In this document: positions 63,981 to 64,000 of the stretch, one piece after another
Layout of the letters: every line of letters starts with the position of its first letter
Numbering within the stretch: the stretch's first letter is position 1
Origin: an uncultured Flavobacteriaceae bacterium
GTDB lineage: Bacteria; Bacteroidota; Bacteroidia; Flavobacteriales; Flavobacteriaceae
Reading direction: 5' to 3'
Assembly: GCA_947487895.1 (NCBI GenBank)
Contig: CANKYF010000009.1
Location: 115,022 to 179,021 of the forward strand
Length of the DNA stretch: 64,000 nt
The notes under the pieces: generated by a model
Database searches by the model: none
What the model saw: only the letters and a program-made list of their open reading frames with translations
Told to the model about the DNA's origin: nothing
Made by a program: the position numbers and the translations under genes

Positions 63981-64000
63981 GAACAAACCATGGTTTGTTC
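63981..64000. repeat. Perfect 20-bp palindrome at the window edge
   Basis: GAACAAACCATGGTTTGTTC equals its own reverse complement. It may be a regulator operator or the core of a longer inverted repeat that continues beyond the window. Confidence 0.6.

Noticed and set aside
1..64000. tRNA or rRNA genes
   Set aside because: I saw no cloverleaf with the GGTTCGA-type T-loop and no rRNA-like conserved stretch; a covariance search would settle it.

Overview
The window looks like chromosomal DNA of a marine member of the Flavobacteriaceae (phylum Bacteroidota). This is inferred from low GC, the TAnnTTTG-type -7 promoter element, lack of Shine-Dalgarno dependence, a FecI/FecR/TonB-receptor/DUF4249 locus, mevalonate-pathway genes and many Bacteroidota-typical families. 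No rRNA, tRNA or CRISPR array was seen.

Region 1 (1-11652) is a carbohydrate/organic-acid catabolic locus. A tightly packed minus-strand operon encodes a RhaT-type sugar/proton symporter, two solute-binding-protein-like proteins without signal peptides, two class III CoA-transferases, two MaoC-type hydratases, a Gfo/Idh oxidoreductase and an RraA-like aldolase that runs off the window. A divergent IclR regulator and a DUF5703 lipoprotein follow on the plus strand. Between the Gfo/Idh and MaoC genes lies a scar in which the 5' end of a zinc alcohol dehydrogenase is joined to the 3' end of a short-chain dehydrogenase. Region 2 (11961-17201) is a hexuronate locus: a LacI regulator with an operator/promoter region, uronate isomerase, an ExuT-like transporter and a KDG-kinase-like gene. 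Region 3 (17305-22491) is an ECF sigma/anti-sigma/TonB-receptor/DUF4249 system.

Region 4 (22610-27009) mixes a DUF4386 protein, decayed TonB-receptor and DoxX fragments, a DJ-1/PfpI lipoprotein flanked by inverted 9-bp motifs, a cupin and a divergent MocR regulator. Region 5 (27195-54880) is mostly housekeeping: transketolase/transaldolase; a GAF protein beside an HD-PycTM protein; a thiol-redox and methionine-sulfoxide repair run (MsrB, MsrA, redoxin, glutaredoxin, SelO, second MsrA, hydrolase-OsmC fusion); a 1233-residue phosphoesterase/kinase-like/beta-barrel lipoprotein; mevalonate and isoprenoid genes; a nitrilase; and a pseudouridine-synthase homologue lacking its catalytic Asp. This region also holds REP-like palindromes, two of them inserted in frame in coding sequence, and a DUF559 endonuclease gene in the loop of a palindrome that also occurs nearby without a gene.

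Region 6 (about 55090-63900) is the most unusual. It is an array of unrelated plus-strand genes separated by 140-220 bp separators, most ending in a CGTTGGCA-like core just before the next start codon. Three separators are related, and two share a 49-bp perfect repeat. The layout resembles an integron cassette array, but no integrase is visible and the core does not fit the classical attC consensus.
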